A stretch of 37,980 nt of DNA from contig JBBQXF010000040.1 of assembly GCA_038209965.1 (NCBI GenBank), positions 1 to 37,980 of the forward strand, read 5' to 3'. The position numbers and the translations under genes are program-made. Position 1 is the first letter of the stretch, and each line of letters opens with the position of its first letter. The stretch is from JALONO01 sp038209965. GTDB lineage: Bacteria; Bacteroidota; Bacteroidia; Cytophagales; Thermoflexibacteraceae. Shown piece after piece: positions 7,091 through 15,961 of the stretch. The notes below the pieces were generated by a model. That model was not told the DNA's origin, made no database searches, and worked only from the letters and a program-made list of their open reading frames with translations.

Positions 7091-8779
7091 ATGGCCAAAC
7101 ACTTACTTAGCCTTTTGGCTTGTTGGTTTTTTTTCGGACTGCCCTTACTGGCCCAACCAGCGAACGATAATTGCAGTGCGCCCACCGACCTAGTCTTGCC
7201 TGCGGGCGGTTTTGGGTTGGGCTCGCTTACTGCCGCCATTGATCTCACTGCGGCCACTGCCCAACCGGGCGAATATTTTGCTTTCCCCAGCATCAACGGC
7301 AAATCGGTTTGGTTCCGTTTTGTGCTGCCCACTGCCCGTCGGGGCAAGATCCAGTACTCCGATACCCGTGGACTGACCCAAGATGGCAATAAAATATCGA
7401 TTACCACTTATTTGGTCAATCCGGCCAGTCCCTGCCTTCCCGGGCTGGCCGAGCGGCAACTGGCCAAGCTGACCGCAGTGGACAATTACGGTGATGCCGA
7501 GAACCTCTGCCTTTCGCCCGGCACGTACTTGGTGCAACTGGCCACTACCAACGACATAGTCAATACGTTCTTGCAAGTGCGGCTCACCGTGGCCGACCCG
7601 GAGGTGAACACTGGTGCCCCTGCCTACGATAAACCGGCCGCCGCTGCCGAGCTTGGCACGCTGGCCACCCAGCCCACTGCCACCACCAATATTCGCTACA
7701 ATGTTGGCTACCACACCATCGACGGGCCGGGCGAGCAGGGATGCGCCGTGGTGCCCAACCCCCAAGATTTCACCCAATCGACTTGGCACACCTTCACGAC
7801 CGGTAGCTATTTGGATTACTTGAGCATTCTGACCGACGGGATCCCCAACACCGAAACGGTGCTTTTTCGCTTGTACGAGGGCAATGCCCGCACCAATTTT
7901 GCCGGGCTGGTGCCCGTGGGCACTTGCGAAGTGTTGCCATCGGTTTCCAACCGGTTTAAGATCAAAAAGTTTTTGTGCGAAATCATCAGGCCGTCCACCA
8001 CTTACACGTTGCAGTTGCTTTTTCGGCGCGACTATTCGCGAGATGATGTCGGGGTCATCTTGCGGCAAGCCGGAACCGCGGCTTCCCGTGCGCCCCAGCC
8101 CATTTTGTCCACTTTGCCCCCGGCCAGCCAAGTACTGCTGCAAAATGGGGCCAATAATTTCACCGATGCTTTTGGCTGCAACAGTTTCTTGGCCAACAAT
8201 GCCTGCGGAACGGTGAACCCGGCCGGTGGAGTGCCCATTGTGAGCGGGGCCGTTACCAACACCTACACCATGAGCACCTGGGCCAGCGTGGAGTTGCAGG
8301 CGTTCTCCGATGTCCGCATCACCACCAGCATCTCATCTGGCCCGGCCGTGTACGTGCGGGTGTACCGCAAGGCCATGACCGATAATTGTGCCGACTTGGC
8401 CGCTGGCGATTTGCTAGCCCAATTTGAGGGCAATTCGGCCAACTTTCCCTGTTTGGAACCGGGCAAGTACGCGATCCAGTTTTTGGGCCGCAACGGTACG
8501 CGCACTTCCCCAGTGGGTGGGACGGCCGAAGAGAATGACAATATTTTTTATGATTCCAATTTGGGCCGCGCTTTCGGTGCCAATGTGCAAGTGACCACGC
8601 TGCCCCCCGGCGACCAGTTTGGCTTGGCTGCCCCCGGCCGTTACGATGCCCTGAACCCCGACGGGGGAACTGGCCTGCCCCTGTCTTTTGTGCCCACCAC
8701 CCGGTATTTCATGGGCCTGCACACGTTCAACTGCCGGAACACGGTGCTCCCGGGCATTGGGGGTGTGATCCGGCCCTGA
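7091..8779 (+). CDS. fragment 1 of the giant surface protein (signal peptide and N-terminal domains)
   Basis: The 562 residues begin with a cleavable signal peptide ending LLAQ, then PANDNCSAPTDLVL, typical of mature N-termini of Bacteroidota surface proteins with PPC-like domains. The frame ends in TGA at 8777-8779, just after GLHTFNCRNTVLPGIGGV. In the next frame the sequence continues as CDPALTSKAAYRVLN. Restoring one G to the G5 run at about 8759-8763 would give IGG-CDPALTSK without a break. As it stands this piece would be secreted to the periplasm but not recognised by the T9SS. Confidence 0.7.
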   Translation: MAKHLLSLLACWFFFGLPLLAQPANDNCSAPTDLVLPAGGFGLGSLTAAIDLTAATAQPGEYFAFPSINGKSVWFRFVLPTARRGKIQYSDTRGLTQDGNKISITTYLVNPASPCLPGLAERQLAKLTAVDNYGDAENLCLSPGTYLVQLATTNDIVNTFLQVRLTVADPEVNTGAPAYDKPAAAAELGTLATQPTATTNIRYNVGYHTIDGPGEQGCAVVPNPQDFTQSTWHTFTTGSYLDYLSILTDGIPNTETVLFRLYEGNARTNFAGLVPVGTCEVLPSVSNRFKIKKFLCEIIRPSTTYTLQLLFRRDYSRDDVGVILRQAGTAASRAPQPILSTLPPASQVLLQNGANNFTDAFGCNSFLANNACGTVNPAGGVPIVSGAVTNTYTMSTWASVELQAFSDVRITTSISSGPAVYVRVYRKAMTDNCADLAAGDLLAQFEGNSANFPCLEPGKYAIQFLGRNGTRTSPVGGTAEENDNIFYDSNLGRAFGANVQVTTLPPGDQFGLAAPGRYDALNPDGGTGLPLSFVPTTRYFMGLHTFNCRNTVLPGIGGVIRP

Positions 8780-11700
8780 CCAGCAAAGCAGCCTACCGCG
8801 TGCTCAACATTGGCAACCAAGTTGGGATTCCGGCGGGCAACCCCCAGGGCGGTTTGCTCTACCTCGAAATGAACGACGTGACCAGCCGCTACCGCTTGTT
8901 CCGGGGCAACGCCAACACCCTGACCACTGCGCAAAACGTCAACAATTTTCCGCAAACCTTTACTGGCTTGCAAACGGTGAGCGAATGCAAAGCGGACAAC
9001 ACCTCGGGTTATTATTGCGTTATTCCTGCCGATTATACCGTGGCCTCCTTCGCCAGCAGTGCCCAAGCCGGGACCAGTGAGCGGGCCAACTTCAATCTGA
9101 CCGAATACCAACTGATCCACACCCGCTACCCCAGCCGGGATCTGGCCGAGAACCTGGGCGATATCACGGCCCAAACCACCATCACCAGCACGCGCGATGT
9201 TTTCTCTTGTTTGGACAATCCCGCCACCATCGACGGCAAAGCCCCCTGCCCGATCGTGGGCTACGGGGCCGCCACCAAGCTTATTTACCGCCAATTTTTT
9301 ATCAGTGCGCCCAAATGGACCGTGATCAGTTCCAATAGTGACAACAACGCTGATCCGCTGGTTCCCCGCGCTACGTTGCGCCTGTTCCGGGGCCAAGCCG
9401 CGGATGTGGCCGCCAACTTGGCTTTTTATGCCGATCCCCGCTGGGGGCCCAATTATTGGGACTGCTTTACCCAAGGCGAGACCGACCGCTGCGTGCCCCT
9501 CCAACCGGGTTGGTACACCGTGGTAGCCTACGGGGCTGGACAGAGCTACGATGCCCCTGACGAAGGTGGGCGGCGCGGCTTCATCGGGTTTGGCAACTCC
9601 ATCTCGATCACTTTCCGGCCGCAATCGCCCGATACCCGGTTCTTTTCCCGGACTTTGGCCGAAAACTTGGGCGATATCACGGCCCAAACCAGCCTTACCA
9701 GCCAAGTCGATTACTTCTCTTGTTTGGACAACCCCGAAACCATTGACAGACTGGCTCCCTGCGATCCAGGCCGGGGGCCGGGCACCAAGTTGATCTACCG
9801 CGAATTTCAACTGACCGACACCCGCTGGGTACAAATTCTTTCCAACTTGTCGTCCACCGCGCCCTTCCACCGCGCCCCTTTCCGGCTGTTCCGGGGGCGG
9901 GCCAGTACCGGCGATCCCCTGACCCTTTACCGCGACAACCGGCCCACTGCCGGGGCGTGGGACTGTCGCTATTTGGGCAATTCGGGGGAATGTACCCCCT
10001 TGCCCGCTGGCTGGTACACCGTGGTGATTTATGGGCAGGGCCAGAGCGAAACCCGTGATTTTATCCCGCTATCAGAAAGTTTCATTGGTCATGAAAATAC
10101 CATTACCATCACTTTGCCGCCACCCACGCCAGCCCCCAACTACAACCGCCCGAACTTGGCGGCCTTGGCCAACTTGGGCAACCCGACCGATTGGGTTGAG
10201 CGTGGCACCCCGGCCTATTCCGCTACCGATGTGCTATACACCCTGCCCTCGGAGCGGTTCAATTGCCAAAGTGATTCCCGCCTCAACCGCTTTGTGCGCG
10301 ACACTTGCAGTACGGCCAGCAACCGGATCGCGTTCTATGTGTTCACCATTACCAAACGTTCCTATGTGACCATCCGGGGTATTGGTGGATTTTTGGCCCA
10401 AGTTTATCGGCTCAATGCCCGGACTCAAGCAGCCGACTTTCTGACTACCGATCCCTTGCAACCCTGCCAGTCGGGTGGGGATGCGATTCAGCTCTGCGAC
10501 CTCGATCCGGGCACTTACACGTTAGTCATTTATGCCACCGATGCCAATATCAGCGGCGGGGTTACGCCCCAGCTCTACGTAGAGGCGGCGGGTCGATCGC
10601 GCTTTGACCACCCCGCCCGCGCCTACGACTTTGACCTCATGCCCGGCGACAGTACGTGGCGTTCCGGCAAGATAGGGGACGTGAACCCGCTTGATCCGGG
10701 CCGGGCCGCCAGCAATGATTTCTTTTATTGCACCACCGGGGCCCAAACCAATGATCCGAGGGTGAACGAAATTGATTGTGCCATTGGCCAGCTTAACCCG
10801 CGTATCTATGCCCCCGGCCCGCCCAATGGGGTGCTGGTGGCCACCAACGAAAGTGCCCGTCCCCGCCGCAATTTGTGGTACACCTTTGTGCTCAACAATT
10901 TTGGTTCGGCCCGTGTGCGGGTGACCACCCGAACGGCGGGCAAGAACATCCAGTTGCCCTTTGTGGTGTACCGCAGCGATGTGAACGGCAACTTGGATTT
11001 TAGCCAAGTGGTGGCGGGCGGGGAAGTTGACTCGACCAATGCTCAAGGATTGAGCTATGTGATCGATAACCGGGAGCGGCCAATCAACTTCTTTTGTACT
11101 TTTTCCAACGAAGTGACCTTTGAGCGGCCTCTGCCCGATCCTTGCTTTGACCCGGCCATTGCCCGCACCCGCTATTATGTGATAGTGGACAATGTGGCCA
11201 GTCCTTTTCTCAACCTTTTGCCCAACCACCAGATCGAGGTGGAAGTGCGCTACACTGAAGTGCCATTCGTTCGGCTGCCCCGGCCCAAGTACGATGCCTA
11301 CGCCAATGCCAATGCCGTGAACGGGCTAAACCAAGTGGCCGCGCCCTACACCGCCCAACCGATCGGCTTGGGCACTTACCTCGGTGCGCCCGAAAACTAC
11401 CGTTGCGCTACCCGTACCCCCAACGAGACCACTTATTCGGCTTCCACCTGCCAAAATACCCAGTGGTACAAGTTTCAGGTCAACCAAGATTTTACCCTCC
11501 AACTCCTCTACCAAGTGGTGGAAACGGGGCAGCGTTTACAAGGCAATGGCAACCTCTCCCTGTTCCGGCAGGTGGTTCCCGGCGATAGCACTACCACTGG
11601 GCTTTTGCGCCAGACACTCAACAATTTTTATGACATTGAAACAACCAGCAACTGGTGGCAGTCTTGCGTGAGTGCGGGCACTTACTACGTGATGCTCAAC

Positions 11701-12576
11701 GGTTGTGATGACGATTTTATCCTGCGCAACATCCGTCCCGTGATCAAGTTGGCCCCCCGGCCCCGGTTTGATCATTTCGTCCGGCCCGGGCTGTTCAATA
11801 CTGGGACCAATTTGGCCATCGGCATTTCTTATGATGGGCCCGCCGAGCGCTACCGTTGTGCTACCGCCCCGCCCAATGAAGTGGCCTTGTTCTCCACTGC
11901 TCCCACCTGCCGCCAAGCCCAATGGTACAAGTTCACCATTGACCGGGCCATGGCCGTGCAGTTTGCCTACCGCATTGAAACCTCGGCCATGCTGCGCTAC
12001 GGGGCCAGCAATTTCACCCTTCTGCGCGAGTCAATCCCGGGCGATTCGACCACCACCGGCCTCAACCCTATTGGCCTTACTGACTTGGCTGACGCTGGGG
12101 CCACTTGGCGCTACTCTTGCTTGGGGGCGGGCACTTATTATTTGCTCATCAATGGGTGCGGTTTTCCCTTTGACGAATATAACATAGTCCCCGTGATGCG
12201 CACCACGCCGCTGCCCAAATATGATTTTTTCAATCAGGCCGGCGTGATCAACAGCGGAAGCCCACTGGCCAATTTGACCACCTATCTGGGCGATACTGAC
12301 CTGTTCAAATGTGCCACCCGCACCCCCAACGACCAAACTTCGTCCACTTGCCAGTCGACGCTCTGGTACAAGTTTACCGTGGATCGATCCACCCCCGTGC
12401 GGGTGAGCTACCGCTACCAAACCGCCACCCGAGTCGATTTTGACATCCGGGGGGCTTCCTTGCTGCGCGAACTGCTACCGGGCGACTCCACCACGACTGG
12501 CCTGCAACGGATTCCCCTCACTTACCAGTTTGACAACAGCAATAGCAACGAATGGGGATATGCCTGCATTAATTAG
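8764..12576 (+). CDS. fragment 2 of the giant surface protein (repeat body)
   Basis: This frame is open from about 8764 (CDPALTSKAAYR) to a TAG ending at 12576. The first possible start is GTG 8800, but none is convincing, so it is a continuation rather than a gene. It holds two ~510-bp repeats (DLAENLGDITAQT, then FSCLDNP, KLIYR, LFRG and GWYTVV) and three ~460-bp repeats (PKYD, CATRTPN, WYKF, PGDSTTTGL, C-x-x-x-GTYY). Many paired cysteines suggest an oxidised extracellular fold. The frame ends in GYACIN-stop where GYACISPGTYYVLL is expected. Confidence 0.65.
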   Translation, partial: CDPALTSKAAYRVLNIGNQVGIPAGNPQGGLLYLEMNDVTSRYRLFRGNANTLTTAQNVNNFPQTFTGLQTVSECKADNTSGYYCVIPADYTVASFASSAQAGTSERANFNLTEYQLIHTRYPSRDLAENLGDITAQTTITSTRDVFSCLDNPATIDGKAPCPIVGYGAATKLIYRQFFISAPKWTVISSNSDNNADPLVPRATLRLFRGQAADVAANLAFYADPRWGPNYWDCFTQGETDRCVPLQPGWYTVVAYGAGQSYDAPDEGGRRGFIGFGNSISITFRPQSPDTRFFSRTLAENLGDITAQTSLTSQVDYFSCLDNPETIDRLAPCDPGRGPGTKLIYREFQLTDTRWVQILSNLSSTAPFHRAPFRLFRGRASTGDPLTLYRDNRPTAGAWDCRYLGNSGECTPLPAGWYTVVIYGQGQSETRDFIPLSESFIGHENTITITLPPPTPAPNYNRPNLAALANLGNPTDWVERGTPAYSATDVLYTLPSERFNCQSDSRLNRFVRDTCSTASNRIAFYVFTITKRSYVTIRGIGGFLAQVYRLNARTQAADFLTTDPLQPCQSGGDAIQLCDLDPGTYTLVIYATDANISGGVTPQLYVEAAGRSRFDHPARAYDFDLMPGDSTWRSGKIGDVNPLDPGRAASNDFFYCTTGAQTNDPRVNEIDCAIGQLNPRIYAPGPPNGVLVATNESARPRRNLWYTFVLNNFGSARVRVTTRTAGKNIQLPFVVYRSDVNGNLDFSQVVAGGEVDSTNAQGLSYVIDNRERPINFFCTFSNEVTFERPLPDPCFDPAIARTRYYVIVDNVASPFLNLLPNHQIEVEVRYTEVPFVRLPRPKYDAYANANAVNGLNQVAAPYTAQPIGLGTYLGAPENYRCATRTPNETTYSASTCQNTQWYKFQVNQDFTLQLLYQVVETGQRLQGNGNLSLFRQVVPGDSTTTGLLRQTLNNFYDIETTSNWWQSCVSAGTYYVMLNGCDDDFILRNIRPVIKLAPRPRFDHFVRPGLFNTGTNLAIGISYDGPAERYRCATAPPNEVALFSTAPTCRQAQWYKFTIDRAMAVQFAYRIETSAMLRYGASNFTLLRESIPGDSTTTGLNPIGLTDLADAGATWRYSCLGAGTYYLLINGCGFPFDEYNIVPVMRTTPLPKYDFFNQAGVINSGSPLANLTTYLGDTDLFKCATRTPNDQTSSTCQSTLWYKFTVDRSTPVRVSYRYQTATRVDFDIRGASLLRELLPGDSTTTGLQRIPLTYQFDNSNSNEWGYACIN
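9121..10140 (+). repeat. two tandem ~510-bp protein repeats (type alpha)
   Basis: Unit 1 (9121-9633) and unit 2 (9634 to about 10140) both encode DLAENLGDITAQT-type openings (R-x-LAENLGDITAQ in both), FSCLDNP-x-TID, TKLIYR, LFRG, WDC, C-x-PL-x-GWYTVV-YG-GQS and an N-x-I-x-ITF/L end. DNA identity is high in the opening block (GAAAACTTGGGCGATATCAC class) and lower later, so duplication is not recent. Confidence 0.8.
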
Positions 12577-12800
12577 CCCCGGCACTTACTATGTGCTCTT
12601 GAACCAAAACAATGGGGTTGGTTGCGGCAATCGGCTCAATGACCCGATCCTGCCCGTGGTGAGGGCGGAAAACCTGACCAAATACGATTTTTACCAAGCG
12701 GCCCAACCGATCAATGGTGGTGCACCGCTCACCATCTCGGGGGAATACCGGGGCGACTGGGACGACTACACCTGCGCTACCCGCACGGCCAACGACCGGC
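11281..12800 (+). repeat. three and a part ~460-bp protein repeats (type beta)
   Basis: Units begin at 11281, 11758, 12211 and 12674. Each opens with PKYD or PRFD and carries CAT-x-x-PNE/D, a QWYKF/LWYKF strand, PGDSTTTGL, and C-x-x-x-GTYY-L-NG. Lengths are 477, 453 and 463 bp; the third becomes 459 (a multiple of three) once the extra ATTA is removed. The fourth unit is cut after about 125 bp. Confidence 0.85.
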
Positions 12801-12825
12801 TGATGAACGATATGACGCGGTCAAG
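12577..12825 (+). pseudogene. fragment 3 of the giant surface protein (end of repeat C, start of D)
   Basis: In the +1-shifted frame the protein continues as SPGTYYVLLNQNNGVGC and then starts a fourth repeat (LTKYDFYQAAQPINGG to YTCATRTAND). The repeat stops after about 40 residues. Correct C-terminal sequence is found in another frame from about 12811 (YDAVKFFNSSPAPNLHTRS). About 110 residues expected of repeat D are absent, so this looks like a deletion joint, not a single-base slip. Confidence 0.6.
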
Positions 12826-13365
12826 TTTTTCAACTCTTCGCCCGCCCCCAACCTGCATACCCGATCTTGGGACGGTCAAGTACTGGCCATCAATGGATTG
12901 CCCCCATTTGCTGATTCGTTGAGCCTGCCCCTGTTTACTGGCGCGGCCAGATTGGGAGCACACTCCTTTGAACTGGTGGCGGAAGATTCGCGGCTGACGG
13001 GCATGACCGTCTGGTTGGAGGATAAACAGCAACGCACCATGCATCCCTTGGGGCAGCGCAGCTATTCGTTTGCGGTCGCCACCAACCCGATCAACCGTTT
13101 CATGCTGCATTTCAACCGTCCGGTGGCTGGGCCAGCCATTGTGGTATATCCCAACCCAGTGGCTGGGGAAGCCAACCTGCGGCTGGAGCGGTTCAGCGGC
13201 CCAGTCACGGTCACACTGGCTAACAGCTTGGGGATAATACTGGAGCGTCGCACCGTGGCCGGTGGCCAAACGGCCTTCGACACCCGGGGGTTGCCCGCTG
13301 GTATCTACTTGATCTCGGCCTCCGACGGCGTAAATCGCCAAGAAACCAAATTCGTCAAACAGTAG
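12811..13365 (+). CDS. fragment 4: C-terminal domain with T9SS type A sorting signal
   Basis: Open from about 12811, with a possible TTG start at 12898. YDAVKFFNSSPAPNLHTRS, LAINGLPPFADSLSLPLF and MTVWLEDKQQRTMHPLG form the beta-sandwich that often precedes the sorting domain in Bacteroidota giant proteins. Residues from IVVYPNPVAGEANLRL through SLGIILERRTVAGG to GLPAGIYLISASDGVNRQE are a type A T9SS C-terminal domain. In the family this domain directs outer-membrane passage and is then removed. Without the upstream signal peptide this fragment alone would stay in the cytoplasm. Confidence 0.65.
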   Translation, partial: YDAVKFFNSSPAPNLHTRSWDGQVLAINGLPPFADSLSLPLFTGAARLGAHSFELVAEDSRLTGMTVWLEDKQQRTMHPLGQRSYSFAVATNPINRFMLHFNRPVAGPAIVVYPNPVAGEANLRLERFSGPVTVTLANSLGIILERRTVAGGQTAFDTRGLPAGIYLISASDGVNRQETKFVKQ

Positions 13366-13458
13366 CAGGGCAAAATAGGGATAAGAGCGTTCACGTATGG
13401 TCTGGTAATTGCACGACTTTTGCCTAACCGCTTAAGTATTTATCACCGAACAATTGGT

Positions 13459-13770
13459 ATGAAAAAAATCATTTTGACTGTATTTTTGGGTTGGGCATTG
13501 GCCAATACTGCCTTTGCCCAATGTCCACGGGTAGAGCCTGGCACTGGTACCAACTGTGTGTGTCCGGGGGATATCTGCGTGGATCCGTTTGGCAATCCAA
13601 CATTATGCGATCCGTGTCCGGTCTGCTCCTTTTGTAGTCCCACTGCACTGGCCGATGTGCCCATCGATCAAGGGGTGCTGATCCTCTTGCTAGTGGGATT
13701 GGGGTTTGGGGCCAAAGTGGTTTGGTCGGCCCGCCAGCGGGGTTTGCTCAAGGCCACTCTCAGAGGTTAG
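13459..13770 (+). CDS. small Cys-rich exported protein with PID-CTERM-like tail
   Basis: The 103-residue product has a signal peptide (MKKIILTVFLGWALANTAFA), a 45-residue region with ten cysteines (CVCPGDICVD, CDPCPVCSFC), then ADVPIDQGVLILLLVGLGFGAK and a basic end (WSARQRGLLK). A P-[IV]-D-x-G motif, one hydrophobic helix and a short basic tail match the tripartite sorting tail known from Bacteroidota as PID-CTERM. ATG 13459 is chosen because it begins the signal peptide; an upstream in-frame start adds 13 unconserved residues. It follows the giant T9SS gene by 93 nt and could be co-expressed. The role is unknown; the cysteines could bind metal or form disulfides. Confidence 0.75.
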   Translation: MKKIILTVFLGWALANTAFAQCPRVEPGTGTNCVCPGDICVDPFGNPTLCDPCPVCSFCSPTALADVPIDQGVLILLLVGLGFGAKVVWSARQRGLLKATLRG

Positions 13771-13774
13771 ATAT

Positions 13775-15826
13775 TTAAGTGCCCATTTGAAGTGGTGCCA
13801 ATGGCAGGCTGAAGTAGAAAGTGGCTCCTTGATCGGGGATGCTTTCCACCCAGATTTTGCCGTAGCTGTTTTCAACGAATTCTTTACTGACGATCAGTCC
13901 CAGCCCAGTACCTTTTTCTAGTTGAGTGCCCCGGGTACTGAAGTGGGTCTGGATGGCAAACAGCTTGTTTTGTTGTTCGGCGGTCATCCCCACGCCATTG
14001 TCGGCAATCGAGACAATTAGGCAATCGCTACTCTCTTGGGTCTTTATTTCTACCCGCCCATTGGGCCGGGTAAATTTCAGCGCATTGTTGATCAAATTGC
14101 GCACCACGATATTGACCAAATTCGGGTCGGCGTAAGCCACTGCCGAGTGGGAAACATGGTTCAATAACTCAATCTTTTTTTCTACAGCAGTTTTTTGTAG
14201 CAAGCCAATGTTGTCTTGCACGATGGCCCGTAGTTGAATTTGGCTGGGCAACACCAGCAGTCCGCCCTGTTGCAAGAGGGCCCAGTGCAAGAGATTGTCC
14301 ACTAGTTTGCGGGTAAATTCCAGTTCGGTGGACAACTGCTGGCCGATCATTTGAAAATCTTCCGGGTTGATCAGGTCTTGGTGGATCAGATCCAAACTGG
14401 AGTGCAACGCGTTGAGCGGCCCGCGCAGATCATGGGCAATGATGGAGAACAACTTGTCTTTCAGCGCGTTGATCTTTGCTAAATCCTCTTTTTGTTGGGC
14501 GATTTCGGTAGTGCGCTCAATTACCCGGTGCTCCAATTCTGCTTTGGCTTGGGCCTCAATCTGCTGATTGGCATAAAGCTGGTCAATCAACCGGCCTTGG
14601 ATGTGCAGCTTTTCCTGCTCGCTGAGCCGGATCCGGTAGCCCAGTCCCAGCGAGAGGCCAATGGCTTGGGACACCACGGCCAGCTCAATCAGCAATATGC
14701 CATAGGCGGTGGCGAACAGGTAACTAAACAGCCCCAACAACACAATAATCCAAAAAATCAGGGCCGACCTGCCCGCCCATTGGGCCAGTGGATCCCGGTT
14801 GCGGAGAAGTAGAATGGTAAAGATCAAACAGACAACCGCTTCCAGAAGCGTGGCCCATGACAGGACCAAAAAGTAACGAAGGTTAAATCCACTGAGGTAG
14901 ATCAGTAAGGCTACTCCCAAAGTAAGGACTACTTTGCCCCCAACCAGCCACCGGGAAAACCGGTATAAATTTGGCATGGCCACTGATGCCCCGACAAAGC
15001 GCCGGAGAAAAAGGAGATAACTGGGAAACAGCAAGCCGAAACCAATGAAGAACAAATAATTGCTCAATTGGGGATACTCGCGCAGTCCATAAATTTCCTT
15101 GGCCAAGTTCTGGTTGGCCAAAAAAGTGTAGGCACTACAACCCACAAACAGCACATAATACAAATAAACCCGTTGGCGGCTGGAGAAAAACAACACTAGA
15201 TTGAACAGGATGAAGATCAAGAAAATGCCCTGTAAAAGGCCCTGCTGCCAGTAGCGGGTCGCAGTGCGTTGGTACAGGTATTCCATGGCGAACAATTTGG
15301 CCTGCACACTGGGGGAGCGGTGGTCAATGCGCACCACCCGGGCATAGATCGTGGTCGCCCGATGGCGGACTAGCCAAAGTTGGGCCTTGTCACCATCGTC
15401 CTGTCTGACCGTTTTTTGCGAGTAGGGGACATAGCGGCCACTCTTTTGGGTGCTGAGATTGCCGTCAGGGTCGAGAATGAAGTAGTCCACCAAATCATTG
15501 AACCCGGTTTGCAAGATCAGCTCTTTATCGTGCGGGAGCCGGTTGATCAGACTGATCCGGACCCAATAAACCAAGGTCGGATCCAGTTTTTTGGCCACTT
15601 TGTCCAACGCCGCCCATTTGGGCTGGAAAGCTGGGCCGGAAATTTGGGCAAAGGTAAGTTTGCGGGTAGTGTCGGCCAGTAAAAAAACATACTCATCCGA
15701 GATGGCTACCTCCTCTTTGAGGCGAGAAATTTCGTAGCTGGTTCCCGGTTGCCCCGCCACTTCCCCCACCAAAGCCAATAAACCGAAGGAAAGGCCCAGC
15801 AGGGCGGCGATAGTAAAAGCTCGCAT
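13775..15826 (-). CDS. 7TMR-DISM sensor histidine kinase
   Basis: The 683-residue sensor kinase has a signal peptide (MRAFTIAALLGLSFGLLALVG), an extracytoplasmic 7TMR-DISM type 2 domain (about 35-180, with LVYWVRISLINRLPHDKELIL), seven transmembrane helices (about 195-400), a coiled coil (420-455), HisKA and HATPase_c. Phosphoacceptor His465 lies in LFSIIAHDLRGPLN. The N box (NIVVRNLINNALKF), G1 (IADNGVGM) and G2 (KGTGLGLIVSKEF) are intact. ATG 15826 starts the signal peptide; an ATG at 15853 would add nine residues. No response regulator is adjacent, so its partner is unknown. It is divergent from the Gfo/Idh/MocA gene, sharing a ~135-bp control region. DISM domains of this type are thought to bind carbohydrates or related ligands. 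Confidence 0.9.
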   Translation of the reverse strand: MRAFTIAALLGLSFGLLALVGEVAGQPGTSYEISRLKEEVAISDEYVFLLADTTRKLTFAQISGPAFQPKWAALDKVAKKLDPTLVYWVRISLINRLPHDKELILQTGFNDLVDYFILDPDGNLSTQKSGRYVPYSQKTVRQDDGDKAQLWLVRHRATTIYARVVRIDHRSPSVQAKLFAMEYLYQRTATRYWQQGLLQGIFLIFILFNLVLFFSSRQRVYLYYVLFVGCSAYTFLANQNLAKEIYGLREYPQLSNYLFFIGFGLLFPSYLLFLRRFVGASVAMPNLYRFSRWLVGGKVVLTLGVALLIYLSGFNLRYFLVLSWATLLEAVVCLIFTILLLRNRDPLAQWAGRSALIFWIIVLLGLFSYLFATAYGILLIELAVVSQAIGLSLGLGYRIRLSEQEKLHIQGRLIDQLYANQQIEAQAKAELEHRVIERTTEIAQQKEDLAKINALKDKLFSIIAHDLRGPLNALHSSLDLIHQDLINPEDFQMIGQQLSTELEFTRKLVDNLLHWALLQQGGLLVLPSQIQLRAIVQDNIGLLQKTAVEKKIELLNHVSHSAVAYADPNLVNIVVRNLINNALKFTRPNGRVEIKTQESSDCLIVSIADNGVGMTAEQQNKLFAIQTHFSTRGTQLEKGTGLGLIVSKEFVENSYGKIWVESIPDQGATFYFSLPLAPLQMGT

Positions 15827-15961
15827 GGGTAAAACAAAGCCAGATAAATGCAACGCAATTTAGTGGAAATTGCTACTGCTTTCGCATTTTCCGATTTTTT
15901 GCCTAAATTTCCTCTTTATTGCGATCGCTTTTCTTTGTTCATACTTATCAACTTTCCAGAA

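Larger units (their letters stand above)
7091..13365 (+). pseudogene. giant repetitive T9SS-secreted surface protein, frame-disrupted
   Basis: One ancestral gene of roughly 2,090 codons spans this region. It opens with a signal peptide (MAKHLLSLLACWFFFGLPLLAQ), has a beta-sandwich body with two families of internal repeats resembling pre-peptidase C-terminal (PPC)-like domains (recurrent CxxPGTYYVLLNG strands), and ends in a type IX secretion type A sorting domain (IVVYPNPVAGEANLRL to GIYLISASDG). Three disruptions break it. Near 8760 a one-base loss at a G5 run is likely. At about 12570-12577 a tandem ATTA duplication shifts the frame. Between about 12790 and 12815 a further frame change joins repeat D to the C-terminal region. 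Intact, it would be exported to the cell surface through the T9SS; as read, only the first 562 residues would be made, without the sorting signal. Confidence 0.8.

Noticed and set aside
8641..9870. Long minus-strand open frame of 409 codons
   Set aside because: It is antisense to the giant surface gene, whose plus-strand translation shows clear repeats and domains; the reverse frame shows none.
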